The translations under genes and the position numbers were made by a program. From Isoetes taiwanensis (lineage: Eukaryota; Streptophyta; Lycopodiopsida; Isoetales; Isoetaceae): a stretch of 64,000 nucleotides of DNA. Position 1 is the stretch's first letter, and each line of letters opens with the position of its first letter. Positions 38,561 to 53,912 of the stretch are shown piece after piece. The stretch covers positions 60,001 to 124,000 of the forward strand of contig JAJEKV010000142.1 of NCBI GenBank assembly GCA_021234155.1, in the 5' to 3' direction. Below the pieces are notes generated by a model. The model was not told the DNA's origin. It did not search any database and saw nothing but the letters and a program-made list of their open reading frames with translations.

Positions 38561-41500
38561 CATCCCAAGCTTTATTCACGGAACATTTTCTTTAAGGTAG
38601 CATAGAGACCATTCGCAGATCATGGTTTTCCATTGAGATTTTCTTCAGTCCCCATCTCACGTACACATGCCCTATAACATTGGGAATGCATTTCCAAATA
38701 GACACGGCTATTGACAAATGAGTGTGCAATTAGTTCACCATAATATTTGACATATCAGATCTGTATTAATTCTGTCGAGGACATCCTTATAGTCATAGAA
38801 GAGACCAAGGAAAATAGATAAGTTCATCATTAGCATGTGCCACACTTACCTTTTAGAAATGCACGGAGATATGAAATTGGAACAAAGCCACAGTCGAAGA
38901 ATAACCAAAACACGAGCAAATAAAAGCACTTGTATCTTTCTTGTGATGCAAATTGGCACACCTCATAGCCATCGCCTCTTTCAAAATTTTCTTCTCGACA
39001 ATAAACTTCTGCGTAACCTCGGCATCACCTTCATGCATTGGCAAGCTGCACCAATGCGATTTAAACTCAAAGGCATAAAAACTTGCAGCGGATACATGTC
39101 TCCGGATATTCTGTTTTTTACTTTTTGAAACAACCACGAAATAGTGAAGGGACTACGGATCAACCTTGTTTGCATAGCCAAGTAAAGAACACAAAACCAA
39201 CTTACACAAAACCCATTTCTTCAATTAACTACTTTGCTTTAACATTCTTGGCCATATCCATACTTTTTGCTTCCCTTGGTGAGCATCATCTAATTATCTC
39301 CTATAATTTATGGCAAGAACGGATCATCTTCATATCTCCTATATTTATAGAAAAGCAGTTATCACGATGTAATGCTACCACGAGACACATGTGGGGTACT
39401 TCAAGTGGCAAGCGATTAGTAACATGTTGAAACATGTTAACCCTAGCGTTAGCTTGCGTGACATCCAAATATGTTTGTCGCGATGAAGCGCCATGAGCTT
39501 TCCTACCATTCGTATACGGATTTCATCATCTAATCCAACATGCCTAATCATCTCTAATAAAATGCAATGGCCATCCAACCATATATCGTGGAAATGCTCG
39601 GTTCGATTATAGAAAAGCATAGCGGTCGATGCTATTATCGTAGGCAAGCTTGGCGCATTTGTTGTGCTTTGAAGAAGTATGCAAAATCAACATAACATGC
39701 AAATAGACCTTAGATAGGTGTAGCAGGCCATGGCCCGAGACTCGAATGGTAGCGGCTATAGATTTATCATAAAAGTTCAAGAACGAAAGGGATCAAAGGC
39801 TTCTCGCGGCGGCGGCGACAACATATGCAATTGAGCGTCCATTTGTGCCCGGCAGCCACGATCAGATAACGGTCTTGCCATACATTACGAGAGAGTCCAT
39901 CGGGACCTTTATATTGTGTCTTCTCTGCAGCACAATAGAGGTTTTAGTATGTTATCATCAAATGATGTTACGGTTAAAAAGGGCACAATCAATTCTTAAC
40001 AAAAGCGGGTTGTATATGAACTACAATTACAAAAAAGTGGGACCAGAATGCATACCTCCATATTGGCGACATCGTGAAATGTGCAGCTCCCATCTTCATG
40101 TGCAAGAAGAATCCCTTCACAACCATTATACAAACCAGCCAGCCATAGCAACCTTCTCTCCCATCGGGTAAGTTGTGACAAGTTACTTTTTCCAACATAA
40201 GTTCAATATGTTCCACATATGGAGTCCCTAATGTACCGGGAGGGCAGCTATTTTCTTGTGTCCCATCATCGGATAAAAGAGACTCATCACACTCAAGTGT
40301 AATTGAAGATGAAATTTCAATATGGCCCAGCGATCATCTCATCCTTGAGCTCAACTTTACGAAATACTTCACTTCACTTGCTTCAAGCTATGCGGCTTGG
40401 CTTTGCTCTTACGTCCGGACATTCTTTCCACATGCTTGGACACTTTGTGGCATAAGTTCATCAAGTATGGCTTTTATTCTCTGTTCCCTTCAATGTGTTC
40501 CCTTCAATGCGAAACTTCTGCGCAATTAACTGTGCGCATCGGCGACCCTCCGGTTCAAAGCTGCAATCTTGTTTTTAAGAAATGTTCTATTCTCAACAAT
40601 CTTACGATACAATGCGGTCTTGCTCTCTTCGATTTTTGATGCAAATTTGGTATGTTTTTCATTAAAGTCCGATGAGGGAATACCCTTTCCTCAAAGGGCC
40701 TTGGGATCTGAAGAAAGACATTTGCTTTCGGTAAAAGATGATGTTTTATGATGCAGCGGATTGTTTGCTCCGGTGTTACAAATGGCGGCATCTTTGAAAA
40801 GAGGACTTCGGTTTCTTCAGCGATTATTAGAACATTCTCATTTGTCATATATCACATGAAACACTTTGGCATTAAACAATGGTTTGCAAAATTGGAAAAT
40901 ATCGGTCTAGTAAAAAGAAGCTCTTCAAGAGTCCATTTTACATTAAAAGATGTGATGGATAAACCTTGAAACATTTCCAAAATGTTTTTCTCCGATAATG
41001 ACCGGACTAGGGTAGCTATTTTGTTCCACCCTACAAAAAAGACCAAAGCGCACAAAACAAAGTTAACAGACCCTAGCAAGTTAGGCAAGCACAAAAAAGA
41101 GTTCAACTGCAAAGGCAATTCTCAAGCGGTGAGATGCCAATATGCAAACAAATTTTTGAAGAAGGCGTGATGCGGGACAACGAGCATCGCGGCAATCTCT
41201 TTCCGACAACCGAAATATGTTTCACAAAAGCTGCTTTATATGGTGGCAAAAAGGAACAATCTAACATTGATCTTACGGGCATCACAGTTTGCGATTGTTG
41301 ATTCTTTTCTCCATCCACGTCGGACATTTCACGCAAAGGTGAATTCATTGCCTTACGGATGATATCTTAAAGGGGATCTGGCTGCCTTGTTAAAAGATGG
41401 GATTTCCAAATGCCGATTGTTCCCCTGCGGCAAAAAGTCTGTTGTTGCACTTCATTTGCGAGATGAGCTTGTTTTGCTATTAGTGCCACGACTCCAAAGA

Positions 41501-42881
41501 GTTCCACCGGTATTGATAGGTTGCCCCAATGGCCTTTGATATCGGTCTTTGGCGGTGGATCTTGTAAACACAACTGCATTAAGTAAATATATGCTTCTCC
41601 ACAAAAAACAATAAGCAAAAGACTTCGGGGACTAACGGTTAAAATTAACATAAATATCTACCACATACTTTGTGTGATGATTGTCTTTGATGATTTGTCT
41701 GTGATAGTTTTGCATCTTTCCATAATTTGGATTTGGATGGTTAGGCTGTGGAAACCAGCGAATTTCCACGGTGAAATTTGGGCGTTTGAAATTAGATGTT
41801 GTGAATTTGCCATGAATTGTGCACTATTGCGCATTCCTCCATTTGTATGAAGTAGAGGTGAGGTCCGCCTTTGATCTTTACCCATGATCTGATATTCCTG
41901 CTAAAAATATTGTTGTTCTTTTGCAACCGTGTGGTGTTCATACCTTGTGGGACACTAGGATGACCAAACCCGGTTATTGAATGTGACATATCTAAACACT
42001 GGGATTGGAATCATCTAGCGCCTACGCCTATGCGAGGGATGTCATATTGTAGCATACAATTGCCTGAACATGCCATCTTACGGTGTAATAAGTACAATAA
42101 AAAGACATGGTGGTACCTTAAAATTGTTGCCAAATGTCACCCTTAATCACCCATAGCGTACAACGCAACAAACCCAAAGAGTAAGATGTGAAAGGAAGTG
42201 ACAATGTATGTGGCATAACTTCCAAACATGTTGCCCGATTATTATAATAGACATTGATATCAAGTTCAACAACCACTAATCAAGAAGGAAATTTGCCCGT
42301 AATTTCCAAAAGGCGATTCATGGTGCGGATTTGCATAGTCCAAAACCACACCGTGCTTGCTTTCAACAACATACCGGGCAAAGCGCCAAAAGCTTAAGAA
42401 AAACGTCGAATCATCTAAATAGTGCATCCACAAGTCATGCAACATACTACGTGAGAATATCGAAAATAACAGTTCATCCACGGGCAAAAGAGCCCAATCG
42501 ATCGCCATATAGGTCCATCATGCCCTCATACAAAATATTGAGATTCCAAGCTGAAGGCGGACATGTCTGATCTATGAAATATGAAAGCCAAGCACCATTA
42601 ACTCTCAAAATGAACAATAAAAATTTAAAGAAGGTGCATTTATGTCCACAATTTTTATTGCATATGCATGCAATAAATAATAATAATGGGTTTTAAAGAA
42701 GTGTTTGTGGGATAATTAGGGCTATGAGAATATGATGTTGTGCAATGCTATGCAATAAGGCGGAAATTTGCCAAAAGAAAGGCATGACCAACATGGGAAA
42801 TAACAAACCATTAGAACTCTTTCTTACCTCATGCAACACATTATAATGGTTCCTTTGGACCAAGAATGCGGATATGTCGAA

Positions 42882-43420
42882 CATGCATTAACAATCGCCC
42901 GATTACAAAATGCCGTAAGAACATGCATTCTAACCCCGCAAATTCCTAGTAAAACAATGAATACAAATATTAATAAAGGGTAGGGAAAATCTTTTTAAAG
43001 CATGGGAGTTACCTTATCGGATGTGCTCCCTTCACCAATCCACGAAGATCGGCAGCAGTTGGGCCTTAATTCTTCAAGGTTTTGCTCAATTTGTGCTAAA
43101 TTTGGCAATGACATTGTGAATAGATAATCTGCGATACTCGGCGAGGAGATAGAGCAGCTAAGAGGAATGATTTGCCCACATTTGGAAGGCCCTGCCCAAA
43201 TGCAAAACGTTAGAATAGTCCAGCCAAACTTTTCATAGTCTTTATATATTAGTTTAAACAAAGCATGTGTACTTACCACAAGATACTACACGCAGGGTCA
43301 ACTCCAGTCCTAATTTATAAAGAAGGTCTGGCTTAATACGAAAAGATGTGAAAGCATGAGCAAAGAAACTAGAGTATTTTCATAATACAGACCTGCACAT
43401 CACCATATAAAATTCCTGCA
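42882..43420. repeat. First copy of a 0.53-kb tandem duplication
   Basis: It starts CATGCATTAACAATC and repeats at 43421-43950. Differences are at CAG/CTG (TATCCAGATG to TATCGGATG, GATCAGCAGC to GATCGGCAGC). Confidence 0.85.
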
Positions 43421-43950
43421 CATGCATTAACAATCTGCTTCAGTACAAATGCCGTAAGAACATGCATTCTAACCCTGCAAATTCCTAGTAAAACAATGAA
43501 TACAAATATTAATAAAGGGTAGGGAAAATCTTTTAAAGCATGGGAGTTACCTTATCCAGATGTGCTCCCTTCACCAATCCACGAAGATCAGCAGCAGTTG
43601 GACGCAGTTCTTCAAGGTTTTGCTCAATTTGTGCTAAATTTGGCAATGACATTGTGAATAGATAATCTGCGATTACTACGGGCCGGAGATAGAGCAACTA
43701 AGAGGAATGATTTGCCCACATTTGGAAGGCCCCCGCCCAAATGCAAAGCGTTAGAATAGTCGACCAAACTTTTCATAGTCTTTATATATTAGTTTAAGCG
43801 AAGCATGTGTACTTACCACAAGATACTGGGGTCAACTCAGTCCTAATTTATAAAGAAGGTCCGCTTAATACGAAAAAGATGTGAAAGCATGAGCAAAGAA
43901 ACTAGAGTATTTTCATAATACGGACTGCACATCACCATATAAAATTTCTC
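43421..43950. repeat. Second copy of the 0.53-kb tandem duplication
   Basis: Aligns with 42882-43420. This copy keeps more CAG/CTG words in its first half. Confidence 0.85.
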
Positions 43951-44100
43951 AAGGCTCGATCGATTGAGACCGTTCCTCTCCAAATCAAATGTCATTGCAA
44001 AGTGACTTCGTGAAACATCTTGTGGACCTCTCTTGGTACTCAATAATACTTTAAGAAATGTCATAGCAGATGCAAAGTTAAAGATTGCCACTCCCAAATC

Positions 44101-45511
<1,411 letters not shown>

Positions 45512-45534
45512 GTTATATATATACAATTATATAA

Positions 45535-45726
45535 GTGTACCAAATGTATATAGAGATTTTGGTGTCGCCACCTGGACCGTCCAGATCTGAGATCCGACGG
45601 CCCTGGTGGAGCCACCTCAATCCACCCCAAGTGTACCAAATGTATATAGAGATTTTGGTGTCGCCGCCTGGACCGTCCAGATCTGAGATCCGACGGCCCT
45701 GGTGGAGCCACCTCAATCCACCCCAA
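45535..45726. repeat. Two 96-bp direct repeats
   Basis: The unit starting GTGTACCAAATGTATATAG occurs at 45535-45630 and 45631-45726 with one base difference. It contains TCCAGATCTGAGATCCGACGG, a word common in plant dispersed repeats. Confidence 0.9.
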
Positions 45727-45744
45727 GCACCCCCCTTATTTGGG

Positions 45745-45942
45745 GCTTTTGATCTCGGCCGTTGAATGTGCTGCATTAACGGTCCAGGTTGAGCCACGTA
45801 TGTTAAGTGCAATAAATGCCATGTGATGAGGTGGCAGTTTGTGCCCATTAGATTTGATCTTGGCCGTTGGATGTGTTGCATCGACGGCCCATGTTTTGCC
45901 ACATATATTGAGTGCAATAAATGCCACATTATGAGGTGGCAG
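45745..45942. repeat. Two imperfect 105-bp repeats
   Basis: GATCTCGGCCGTTGAATGTG...GAGGTGGCAG is repeated as GATCTTGGCCGTTGGATGTG...GAGGTGGCAG. Both contain AGTGCAATAAATGCCA. Confidence 0.8.
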
Positions 45943-46080
45943 CAACATTAATGGTGTGATGTGGCATGCCCCACATTATTGTGTGACGTGGCAAAAAGAA
46001 TGTATAGGGCGGCAAAGAAAAAAAGTAGTTTAGAAATTTTTTCTTTTCTTCCTTCGCATGTTGCGAGGATTTTTATTGAC

Positions 46081-46180
46081 ATGGCACTGCTAGTCTCTCT
46101 CCCGCAACAACCATCCGCCATCGCGAAGCTTCTGGATTCGAATTTTGGAGTTCTTCCGGAAGCGTGCATCAACAGTCACG
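46081..46180 (+). CDS. Possible first exon, unknown gene
   Basis: ATG at 46081 gives 33 residues with protein-like composition ending at CACG|GTAACA, a donor-like site. Its phase does not fit the SH3P2-like exon downstream, so it is not shown to belong to it. No family is recognised. Confidence 0.2.
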
Positions 46181-46687
46181 GTAACAAGCGATCGCCGTTT
46201 TTCTTTTCTATTCTCATTTCATTCAGTTGGGTCATTTTTCCCATATTGGCTTCATTTTGCTCGTGATGTTGTTCAATTCTAATCATTGCCCTGGCTATGG
46301 CTATGGCAAGACACTCTCACCGCCTCAGTGTTCCAACTTTTTTTCAATTGATACTACTCCAGGATTTAAAGCATTTGACTAGTGGCGGGAAGCTGCAAGC
46401 ATTCCCGTTTATTTTCGAACTTGCACACACAGAATGATAGGTCGTTTTAAGGAGCCGAATTTTTTTGACATAATATCTTAGGCCGGATCATATGCGGAAA
46501 ATCTTAGGCCGAATCATGTGACAAGAATCGGTTGTTTTGAAGAAAGTCTCAATAGAAAACCAGGGTTTATACAACCTGGGCAGGCAAGGTCTGACATACA
46601 GGAATGCTTAATGTTATATAAAGTGTTAATTTGGTTCTCTAAGATAATGACCAAAATGTTGGAATCTTATTTGTCTTGGTTTTGCAG

Positions 46688-46895
46688 CACTTTCAGAGGG
46701 AGATTGTCAAAGGAGTTGAAGGTCTTATAACAACAGGCTCAAAACAACTTGAAGTTGGTTGGTATTTTTGCTATAATCTCCACATTTGTTATGTGTTTTG
46801 AGCGAAAGTGTGTAAACTGATGTCAGGAACAAAGCTTGCTGAGGACTGCGAAAATATGCAACCGAAAGTCTTGGTGCCAACGGTGCTCTATGCAG
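46688..46895 (+). pseudogene. SH3P2-like BAR-domain protein, two-exon fragment
   Basis: Exon a (46688-46757) follows TTTTGCAG and reads Gln-Arg-Glu-Ile-Val-Lys-Gly-Val-Glu-Gly ... Gly-Ser-Lys-Gln-Leu-Glu, matching the BAR helix of plant SH3-domain protein 2. A 69-bp intron ends in GTCAG, and exon b (46827 to about 46895) reads Gly-Thr-Lys-Leu-Ala-Glu-Asp-Cys. It then shifts frame at CTGCGAAAA; the known family has Arg-Lys-Tyr there, which would need CTGCAGAAAA. One base is missing within a CAG, as at other sites in this window. No further exons, including the SH3 part, are found, so it is a fragment. Confidence 0.65.
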
Positions 46896-47492
46896 GGGGT
46901 CATGGTGCTGGTATTTGCGTTGATTTATTCACCGGAGCTTTCATATGCCAAAGACGTATTGTAGATTGACTACAAATCTGTCGGCTCTTGCCAATTTGCT
47001 GGTAAGATCTAGATTGAACAGCTTCTAGTGTGATACAAAGATCAGATATGAAGAATGATAGCCCCTTTGTTTTCCAATGACGATGTGAGTTTCGAATGAT
47101 GATGTGAGTTTCTATGCTGAAGCTGCAGCACATTTTCTAGGTAATTCTTGCAGGAGCAATAGGGCTTTTGGACGCCAGCATTGTGTGGTAATTTTCTTTC
47201 ATGAAATTTTAGCTTCATTTGTATTGTTAGATTCAGAAAATGATGAATTGCATGCTATCCGCACCGTGGAATGACAGGGCAGAATGCACCAATGCATGCA
47301 TGAAAGGTCTTTGTTTTCTTATCGATCCTTCTTTGACTTGTTTGATCCAGATTGTATTTGGGCTATGTTGGCTAAAATTGAAACAACTCGGTGTGTTTTA
47401 AGTCTTGACAGTGTTTCTATGACTTGGATAGCTTTGTCGCAGTTTACAGAGAGCTCTAGGTGCCATGTGGAGTTATACCCAATTAACATTGC

Positions 47493-47752
47493 AGGTTAAT
47501 CTATTGCATCTTCAACATATTGCCTTGCTTTACTCTTGATTATTTACTTCATTACGTATCGTCTTTCTTAGTTTTTGCAGGCCCTAGTCTACATGCCAGT
47601 TGCACATTACTAAAATGAATGCAATCTACAGGTACATTTTGTAAATTATGTATGCATCTCTAGCTGGAGCTCTAAACAATCATTAGCAGATTTTTGCATA
47701 TTCTTCACTCTTTCCGTAACACATGTAAGCTGGCAAAATCATCTTGGCATTG
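47493..47752. repeat. 260-bp repeat, copy 1
   Basis: It starts AGGTTAATCTATTGCATCTT and recurs at 48279-48537 with about 90% similarity by eye. Confidence 0.8.
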
Positions 47753-48278
47753 CTCCTTTAGCTGCACTAGTCTTTGCCACATGGCAATCAAATGCTTGGT
47801 TTCTTGTTTATGTTTGCTGCCACAAGTTTAGACTCAGCTAGAAATATGGCCATAACTCCCTAATCAAAGCTCTGTTTTCTACGCAAGAACATCCGTCAGA
47901 AAGGTCACTGGAAGATGCATAATTGATGCTAGGCATCCATTTTCCAAATTCCTAGCACAAATGGGCCAAAACAGTGCCAAATCAGGCAATGTCTTTGCTG
48001 CCACAGTTTTACAGTCGGGTAGAAATATGGCCATAATTTCTAAATGAAAGCTCTATTCTCCGTGGAAGAACATGTATCGGAAAGATCATTGGAAGGTCCA
48101 CAAATGGTGTTAGGCGTACATTTTCCAAATGCTTAGCATAAATGGGTTAAAACATGGCATAATGAAGCATAACGGGAAACTTCTATGGAGGACATGCCAC
48201 TACTCACCAAACTTCCTACAAATATAGCTGATGTGATTAAAGGCGATGGCAGCAAGGGATGCCAAATTCTAATATTGT

Positions 48279-48537
48279 AGGTTAATCTATTGCATCTTGA
48301 ACATATTGTCTTGCTTGCCTCTTGATTATTTACTTAAGTTACTTATTGTCTTTCTTAGTTTTTGCAGACCCTGCTCTACATGCCAGTTGCACATTACTGA
48401 AATGGGTGCAATCTACAGATACGTTTTCTAATTTATATATGCATCTCTAGCTGGAGCTTTAAACAATCATTAGCAGATTTTTGCATGCTCTTCACTCTTT
48501 CCGTAACACATGTAAGCTGGCAAATCATCTTGGCATT
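48279..48537. repeat. 260-bp repeat, copy 2
   Basis: Matches 47493-47752; period 786. Confidence 0.8.
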
Positions 48538-51500
48538 CCTATGCTTGTCAGGTGTTTGATAGGGATGTAATATGATGGAATTTTATGATTATAAGCTGTG
48601 CTCAGAAATAAGCACGAGAAGGAGGCCGTAATGCTTTTTAGGCAAATGCAACTGACATAAATGGGTGCACCTGCTTTATGTTTTAAGTGTATGTGCATCT
48701 GCCTCGGCACTTGGCCAGGATAAATGCATGCATTTGCTTTACATTGTAAGTGTCGCTATGTATGCAAAATGTTGGCACATAGATGGTGTGCCAGAGAAAG
48801 TTATTGCATGCGCATTGTAACTCTGGATATGTGTGCAAATTGTTGGCACGTAGATGGTGCTTGGTAACAGGGTAACTGAGGCTACTTGCTGCATGTGGCG
48901 GCAGTGTCAGGAACCTCTTTCTTTGGAACTAGCCATGCTCATGATCTTACCCATGGTCTTGTTTGGCATATCTAACAAACGTATTTTCGGCATTTATCTT
49001 TTGTATGGAAAGCCTTACCATGTTGAACTAACTGCTAGCCAGTTCCTGTGTTTTGAAACCAATCATTCTTGTGGTCTTAACCGTGGTCTTTGCTGATATA
49101 GTGAAAGTCAGAAGTTGCGTTTGATTAATTGTTCTTCAAAGCGGTATTCATGTATTTCATTCACTAAATTTATCTAGTCATGTTTTGCTCCAAGTTCTTA
49201 TGTAAGCGCTGCATGTTACAGAAAACTCTTGCTATGAAATATATAGGTTCTTCTTAGCATAGATAACTGCCCATTGGTGAGACTAATTGGTTGGCCTTGC
49301 TATGTACGTTTACAAAAGATGACTACTTCCTGTTGTTCACATCTAGAATCTGCAGAATGTAAAAGGATATAGTTTACCTCTACCTTCATCTGGCAACAAA
49401 TATAATTTTCCCAAGGGATACTTCTCTAATGGAATCTGAGGTCGAATAATCAAACATGTAACATAAGCCATGATTTAACATGATATTAGACATTGTTTTG
49501 CCCAGGTTCGTTTAGTTCCACTTCTGATGCTTTGTCTTCAGGTGAGTCCTTCCATGTTGGATGTTTTTTTCTTTGATTTATGGCACAACCAGTTCTGGCA
49601 TAAATGCCATCCTGCATATATAACATCAAGCTCAGGGTTATCTTAGTGTGTTCAGGTCAGGGCACTCTTCATCGTGCTTTAATTACTCATTATTGGCATA
49701 GTAGTTTCTGTTTATGTGTTTACTTAGTAGTTCGAGAATATTCTACAGAATTAATGTAGAATGCGCAAGAAAAAACTATTAAGGGGTCATGCCACATGAG
49801 GAATGCCAATTTGTCTAGTTCAATTTCGCACTACAAGGGCTATTGGAAGGCGCTACATGAGAACTGTGCTTCAACAAGGCATATGCAGATTGTGTGCCAC
49901 ACTTAGAGTATGTGCTTGATCTGGAGATTTAATGCCCTCTTGCCTTGCGTTGCTTTTTGAGCAGATGAGTAGTGGAGTTCCCATACAGTTGTTATGTTTG
50001 TTGTGCCGGTGTCTTTACTTCATACAAATTTACACAGTCTTGAACGGCCATACCTTTGAAAAAGTTTGCTAGATTGGATGAGAGTTCTTGGGGCCCTCAT
50101 GTATGTTGACAGATCAACGTCAATTTCAAGTTGTAGTTGTCTATATCATACTGCAAAAGGCAAGCAAACATGGAGCGGGGAGAATGCTGCTGACAATAGC
50201 ATTATTCATAACTAGGTGTATGCTGACGTTGCTCAATCATTCCTTCATGTTCTATTCAGATCTGTTCTCCCTTCAGTCTGAACGAAGCCATTTTTCTAAA
50301 TTCCATCATTATGACATTGTAACTATAGTAGCAGAGGTTTCTCCCGAAACAGGAGATGGCTTGCCTCACTTGCAACGATTGACCCTGTGTAAGTTTGAGT
50401 AGAGGATATTGGGTTGTTCAAAGCGAAATCAGGCAGATGCTCCAGGTAAAATTTCGTTTGTTGTTCTAGTGTTGAAGAGCAACTAGAATGATGGATAGTT
50501 CTTCTTGAAGAGGAGCATTTGAGGAACTTCTGCAGGTATTTGAGGAGCTTTGCAGACAAGATGCACTATTCCATAATATGATTTGTGTCCTGCATTACTG
50601 TCATAAATTCTGTGGAAGTAATTATGGAACAATACCAAAGTTCAACATTATTATTTTTATTTGGATTTCTTGTTTGCAAGCTTAAACTACAGAGCATAGT
50701 TGCATTTTAAATGTCTTTATTTGGATAGCACGTGTATGATCTTTTAGACAACCTTACAATTTGTTGGTATAAATATTTTCATTTTCAGAGACATTTGCAT
50801 TTGATGCTTTTTTGAGTCTTATCCTCTCAAAATTGATGACAAGATCTGCATTTAGGTCTTAACATCTTGACTACTTTAGGCTGCCTTCAAGGCCATTCTT
50901 TCATTTCTGACTATAAGAAATTTGCAAAGACAATCTAAGGCTAAATGGAAATGCATCTTGAGGTGCATCACTTATTAAGGACAAAATGCAAAAACATGGC
51001 CTCCAACCATTGAAATTTAACATTTCTAAATTGGCCAAAACGTTGCCCCAAGACTTCAAGGACATTGTCTAATCTACAAACTCCCCTTAGATTTTTATTT
51101 TATGCAAGCAGTTCGTGGATGAAATAGGCATGTAAGGTCACCAATATAAACAAGGTGCTGCGCACGGAGGGTTGCCCTCAGGTCCCCCGAATGTGTGCTT
51201 GCATATTTGTTGTTTTGTTCTCTCGTAAAAACAAATGCGAGGTTCAAACCTTTTGCCTTGAGATTGTTTGTCGGTTTAACTTTAAATATCTAATTGTACT
51301 AATGCAACTATTTTTTACCTTAACAGTGTTGTATGAGTTCGGCCAAGCTAAGAATGGATTTCTTGTTTGCCTCCCACATAATAAGCAAGGCATTTTGGGA
51401 TTTGGCACTAGTTTAGACACAAATAGATATTGCATGATAGTGTTATTGATGCATTATATGTTTGAAATTTAAAATTTTCTCACTATATGCTTGCATAAAT

Positions 51501-51958
51501 TAAAACCCCAAACAAAGGTACAAAGAATGGCCTTTAAGACCCTTAATTAGTCCTTAAAATGTGAGGCCCTAAGATCAAACCCAGGTTTTGTCTTGCTTCA
51601 TCACATCTCTCTCCCTCAAGCCTATAGTTGAATTGGGTAAAACGTGCCGTCCACAACGGTGATGTAGGTTTCTTATATGTTCATTTTTCTTATTAACATA
51701 TCCATTGTTTTCTTCCCAAAGATTTTTAATCGATAATGCACATGCTGCTCTATTTTTGTTCAATGTAGTTGTGCGATTGCAATGTCAAGTTCATTTTCTT
51801 GGTTCAATATAGTTGTGCAATTGATATTGCAATATCAAACTACAACTTCTAACTTAATTTTTTACACTCAACTTTAGATATTGATCTATTTAAGCTTAGA
51901 TTTTGCTTCAAGATGTTCATGAACCATAGTTCATAGATCCATTGATAGTACAAGAACT

Positions 51959-51960
<2 letters not shown>

Positions 51961-52024
<64 letters not shown>

Positions 52025-52031
52025 TACATAT

Positions 52032-52120
<89 letters not shown>

Positions 52121-52152
52121 TATATAGATATATATCTATAAATATAAATATA
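51961..52152. repeat. (TA)n microsatellite with TATACA interruptions
   Basis: About 190 bp. It abuts the 5' start of the family V element (ATTCATTGTCC). Confidence 0.96.
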
Positions 52153-53912
52153 TATTCATTGTCCTCTGGTGGGATCCTTTTAGTCCCTAGCTCTTTGGGA
52201 CTGGTAATCATACTAGTTGCCAAAAATCCAAGCATTTGCTCTTAAAATATTTGCATGCTGCTACAGGAAGCTTGGGTTGCTTGCATAAGCCTAAGCAGTA
52301 TGTTTATTTAATACCATTTCCAAAGGTTTATGACACAGGTCTATATCTTTCGGACGTTCCAGTAGCAAGTGTTGCCATATAACTAAATATAGTCTTCATA
52401 GCATGTTTTACCGTAGAACTATCCAAAGCTGCTTATCTGAACTTGATCTATTAAGCAGTACATGGAGGAATTTACCTAAGTCCCCTGAATATCTTGTCTT
52501 GGGCGCATGGTGATGTAATGTCACATATATCATCCTATTGCCTTGTATCTGGACTGGGCTTCTCATGGTATGCTTACCTTTAGCATTCTATGAACCTCTA
52601 CATTCCGCCTATCCTATGAGCTGTGAGACCAATTAGAACATCTATGAGTGTTGTGGAATGCAACTCAGAATATTTCTGGAGTATCTTTCCCATATCAATT
52701 TGGTTCAATGCAGATTTATGTAGTTGGCCCACGCCTTGATCTCTTTATGTAGTGATACCAAAGATCTAAGCTTGACATTTCCTGGTTTTATTCATGAATT
52801 TACATGCACCTTTGCTGCTATTTCAGTGTGTAACCATGTAGACATTAGAACCTTAACACGCAAGGATTCTAAAATACTTCTGAGAATTGTACCAAAATAT
52901 CTTGCGCATAATTGTCAGGTCCAATGCATGTTATTGTATTTGGACCATACCATGACCCTTTAGTTTAACCACGTTTGACTAGATATTGTAATGCCAAATA
53001 TATTGGCTAAACATTTCCCATGGTTATATACGATGTTTTATGCACCTTTACATTTATTTCATTAGGAAACCTTGAAACCATTGGGTACATAGTCCACAAA
53101 GATTCTAAAAAACTTCTAGGAAGTATATTTGAATAATTTGCTCATAATATGGTCTAGGGCACGTTATTATGCTTAACCCATGCTTTGACCAATCAGTGTG
53201 GCCTGATTAGACTAAGTATGGCAGGGGATTTCTCATTGGCCATTGAGGTGTTTTATTTAGCACACATAGTAGTATGCAAGATACGGATCTGTGCCAAATA
53301 TAGTGTCTCTTCAGTAAAACGTGATTGAATTTCCCCATTTTTGCTGGCATAAATACCGCTCACAAGGCTAAGCTGCAAGCTAGCAATATGATGAATCTGG
53401 CTCTTAATATGGATATCTAGCCTAGGCCTGGCTTTTTAGCATGATGTTGGGCATCCAAGAAATGTTAGGTCAGTATAAGTTTTTAAGTCATGGCATAGAA
53501 CATGGAATATGCCTTGTACCAAGTCGGATTTTGATTTTTGAAATTCTAAACTAGTCTATATGACCAAAAAATAGTCTGCATGATTACCTATAGACAAGAC
53601 GGGTTAGGACCATGCACCCGAAACTGCCATAATATGATAATGAAAAACGTTTTGCATTAAAACTTCTGGCATTCGGCGCTAACCCTAAAGAATAAGCTTA
53701 GGGTTCGAAGCAAACGACCGCGACAGTTTGCTAAGTTAGCAGAGCTGCACAAGAAGAAAAAATCGTCAAGGACGATATGCAGTACATGGTGATTAGATTA
53801 CAGCATGCTTCACAGAGATTTTCGTGGCTACGAATCTGTCTTCACGGCAAAGAATGGTATTTCTTCTTTGACCAATTTACTCCTCTTTTGCAACGTCTAT
53901 TTCCGCGCCAAA

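Larger units (their letters stand above)
38800..44100 (-). other. Possible multi-exon gene, unidentified, minus strand
   Basis: Several minus-strand frames have protein-like composition: 39137-38853, 39647-39375, 40848-40555, 41118-40852, 41651-41367, 42508-42266 and 44097-43843. They contain Trp, His and Leu-rich helical text, and some begin after plausible AG acceptors. I could not assign a family to any of them. Unusual CGG/CCG words where CAG/CTG would be expected suggest consensus errors that break frames. Alternatively this is a decayed gene or coincidental open frames. Confidence 0.3.
46900..51960. other. Intergenic region with local duplications, no supported gene
   Basis: Open frames here look random. 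Two related 260-bp blocks lie at 47493-47752 and 48279-48537. Between them two imperfect 175-bp blocks (about 47810 and 47992) share GAAATATGGCCATAA. Confidence 0.5.

Noticed and set aside
45535-45726. CRISPR-like or satellite array
   Set aside because: Only two 96-bp units without spacers; a simple direct duplication.
51155-51472. 105-codon plus-strand frame as a gene
   Set aside because: Composition is random-looking, with no family, splice context or duplicate keeping it open.
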